The notes beneath the pieces are model-generated. The model was not told where the DNA came from. It saw nothing but the letters and a program-made list of their open reading frames with translations, and ran no database searches. Shown here one piece after another: positions 22,803 through 23,717 of a DNA stretch of 23,717 nucleotides; the stretch's first letter is position 1, and each line of letters opens with the position of its first letter. Source of the stretch: Pseudomonadota bacterium (GTDB lineage Bacteria; Pseudomonadota; Alphaproteobacteria; Rhizobiales; Rhizobiaceae); contig JAEWPB010000048.1 in assembly GCA_023399465.1 (NCBI GenBank), positions 1 to 23,717 of the forward strand, read 5' to 3'. A program made the position numbers and the translations under genes.

Positions 22803-23255
22803 CTACTTTGCGTCGATCGTGATGCTGTAGCGCGCACCGAGGCCGCGACGCGGCGCCACGCGCGAAAAATAGGGACGGATCAGCCAGGTGGTATCGGCCT
22901 GGGCGGTCAACGTCACGTCCTTGCCGTTGATGTCGCTGCTGTACATGGCCTCGTCATCCGGCCTGGCGAGATCGAAGACGATCAGATAGGCATAGGCACT
23001 GGAGGGCGTAAAGCGCAGCCTGTAGGTCGTGCCCGTCTTCACATCCAGCGTATAAACCGTCGCCTTGCCGTTGCGCGTCCAGCCGTCGAGCTGCAGCGGT
23101 CCGCTCGCCGGCATCGTGACCTGCTTCAGCGTCTCGCCGTCGAACAGTTCCGGCTGCAACGTCTCGGCGGTGACGGGAACGTGGGCGCCGGCCAGCACGG
23201 CCGCGACGAATACGGCGCGCAGAAGGGCCGCGGCATGTCTTGCCCGCGCCCTCAT
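22803..23255 (-). CDS. Exported small protein with a PPC-like beta-sandwich domain
   Basis: I do not recognise a named protein. The 150-residue product starts with an Arg-rich n-region and a hydrophobic stretch (LLRAVFVAAVLAGA), a typical signal peptide, so it is likely periplasmic or secreted. The mature part is beta-rich, with YTLDVKTGTTYRLRFTPSS, AYLIVFDLARPDDEAM and TWLIRPYFSRV, ending ARYSITIDAK. The layout resembles the pre-peptidase C-terminal (PPC) domain, a jelly-roll-like binding module (inference). The ATG at 23255 overlaps the tag stop by four bases (ATGA), so the two are translationally coupled; an earlier start at 23306 would lie inside tag. The link between a DNA-repair enzyme and an exported protein is unexplained. 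Confidence 0.82.
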   Translation of the reverse strand: MRARARHAAALLRAVFVAAVLAGAHVPVTAETLQPELFDGETLKQVTMPASGPLQLDGWTRNGKATVYTLDVKTGTTYRLRFTPSSAYAYLIVFDLARPDDEAMYSSDINGKDVTLTAQADTTWLIRPYFSRVAPRRGLGARYSITIDAK

Positions 23256-23717
23256 GGCCGCACCAGCTCGAGGCGCATCGCTTCCACCTCGGAGCGGCAG
23301 TAGCAACCCTCGATGTGATCGTTGACCATGCCCATCGCCTGCATGAAGGCATAGACCGTGGGCGGGCCGACGAAAGACCAGCCGCGCTTCTTCAGCTCCT
23401 TCGACAGACGCGTCGAGGTGGGCGTCGTCGCCATGGCGCGCAAGGTCGGCCAGTCGAACGCTGTCGGCCGCTCGTGCGGCTGTGGCTCGAACGACCAGAA
23501 GAAGCGGGCGAGCGAGCCGTGCTCGTCGGCCAGCTCCACGGCGCGGCGGGCATTGTTATAAACCGAGGCGATCTTGCCGCGATGACGCACGATGCCGGCA
23601 TCGGCGAGATGGCGCGGCATCGCCTCGGCCTCGTCCTCCTGCGCCAGCACGCGAAAATCGAAGCCGCGGAAGGCGACGCGGAAATTGTCGCGCTTGCGCA
23701 GGATCGTCAGCCAGGAG
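23252..23717 (-). CDS. tag: DNA-3-methyladenine glycosylase I (5' part outside the window)
   Basis: Tag removes 3-methyladenine from alkylated DNA, starting base-excision repair. Only the C-terminal 155 codons are inside the window. The visible part reads SWLTILRKRDNFRVAFRGFD and continues with GIVRHRGKIASVYNNARR, FFWSFEP and STRLSKELKKRGWSFVGPPT. It then has AYAFMQAMGMVNDHIEGC-like sequence (window text: VYAFMQAMGMVNDHIEGC), with the family's zinc-binding His and Cys. The catalytic glutamate and the first zinc ligands lie upstream, outside the window. It overlaps the following exported-protein gene by four bases. Identification is strong despite the truncation. Confidence 0.95.
   Translation of the reverse strand, partial: SWLTILRKRDNFRVAFRGFDFRVLAQEDEAEAMPRHLADAGIVRHRGKIASVYNNARRAVELADEHGSLARFFWSFEPQPHERPTAFDWPTLRAMATTPTSTRLSKELKKRGWSFVGPPTVYAFMQAMGMVNDHIEGCYCRSEVEAMRLELVRP

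Noticed and set aside
1..23717. CRISPR arrays, insertion sequences, prophage genes, tRNA or rRNA genes, antiphage or toxin-antitoxin modules
   Set aside because: Looked for on both strands and not found; gene content is ordinary core chromosome.

Overview
The window is a gene-dense, high-GC stretch of core chromosome from an alphaproteobacterium, most likely a member of the Rhizobiaceae (Rhizobium/Sinorhizobium/Shinella-like). The evidence is the style of the proteins (a short HisG paired with HisZ, an alphaproteobacterial-type HisRS, an IleS lacking its C-terminal zinc cysteines, GroEL with a GGM tail), the CIRCE-controlled groESL operon, and the rhizobial-type neighbourhood. I see no tRNA, rRNA, insertion sequence, prophage or CRISPR array. 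Genus assignment is inference, as no search could be run.

Left part (1-9433): a 23S rRNA pseudouridine synthase (RluB type, cut by the left edge, with a repetitive charged tail) lies divergent from tadA, the tRNA wobble adenosine deaminase. Then come five minus-strand genes, listed here in coordinate order: a small lipoprotein, ileS, ribF, a HAD-IIA family protein and a two-domain chromate transporter ChrA. The HAD-IIA gene and ribF are closely coupled.

Middle (9434-14650): groES-groEL with a CIRCE operator, a heat-shock-like promoter and a strong terminator. A roughly 750-base region without a convincing gene follows, then a small PAS-like protein. A Nu-class-like glutathione transferase and a DoxX membrane protein diverge from a short region holding a possible operator. 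A 13-bp bidirectional terminator closes the doxX side.

Right part (14651-23717): a tightly coupled minus-strand operon hisS-hisZ-hisG-methyltransferase with overlapping start and stop codons. It is followed by a periplasmic DUF305 protein, a small isochorismatase-family hydrolase, a DEAD-box RNA helicase with a DbpA-like RNA-binding domain and a long basic tail, a HAD phosphatase, an exported beta-sandwich protein, and the 3' part of tag (3-methyladenine DNA glycosylase I).

The functional theme is housekeeping: tRNA charging and modification, rRNA modification and remodelling, protein folding, flavin and histidine synthesis, and stress or repair functions. I do not see a clear new multi-gene system. 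The most interesting unlisted item is a 33-codon leader frame with a strong ribosome binding site that ends in an ATGA overlap with the DEAD-box helicase start. Others are the fresh tandem duplication in the RluB tail, lost or altered functional residues in IleS and the HAD-IIA protein, and the putative doxX/GST operator.
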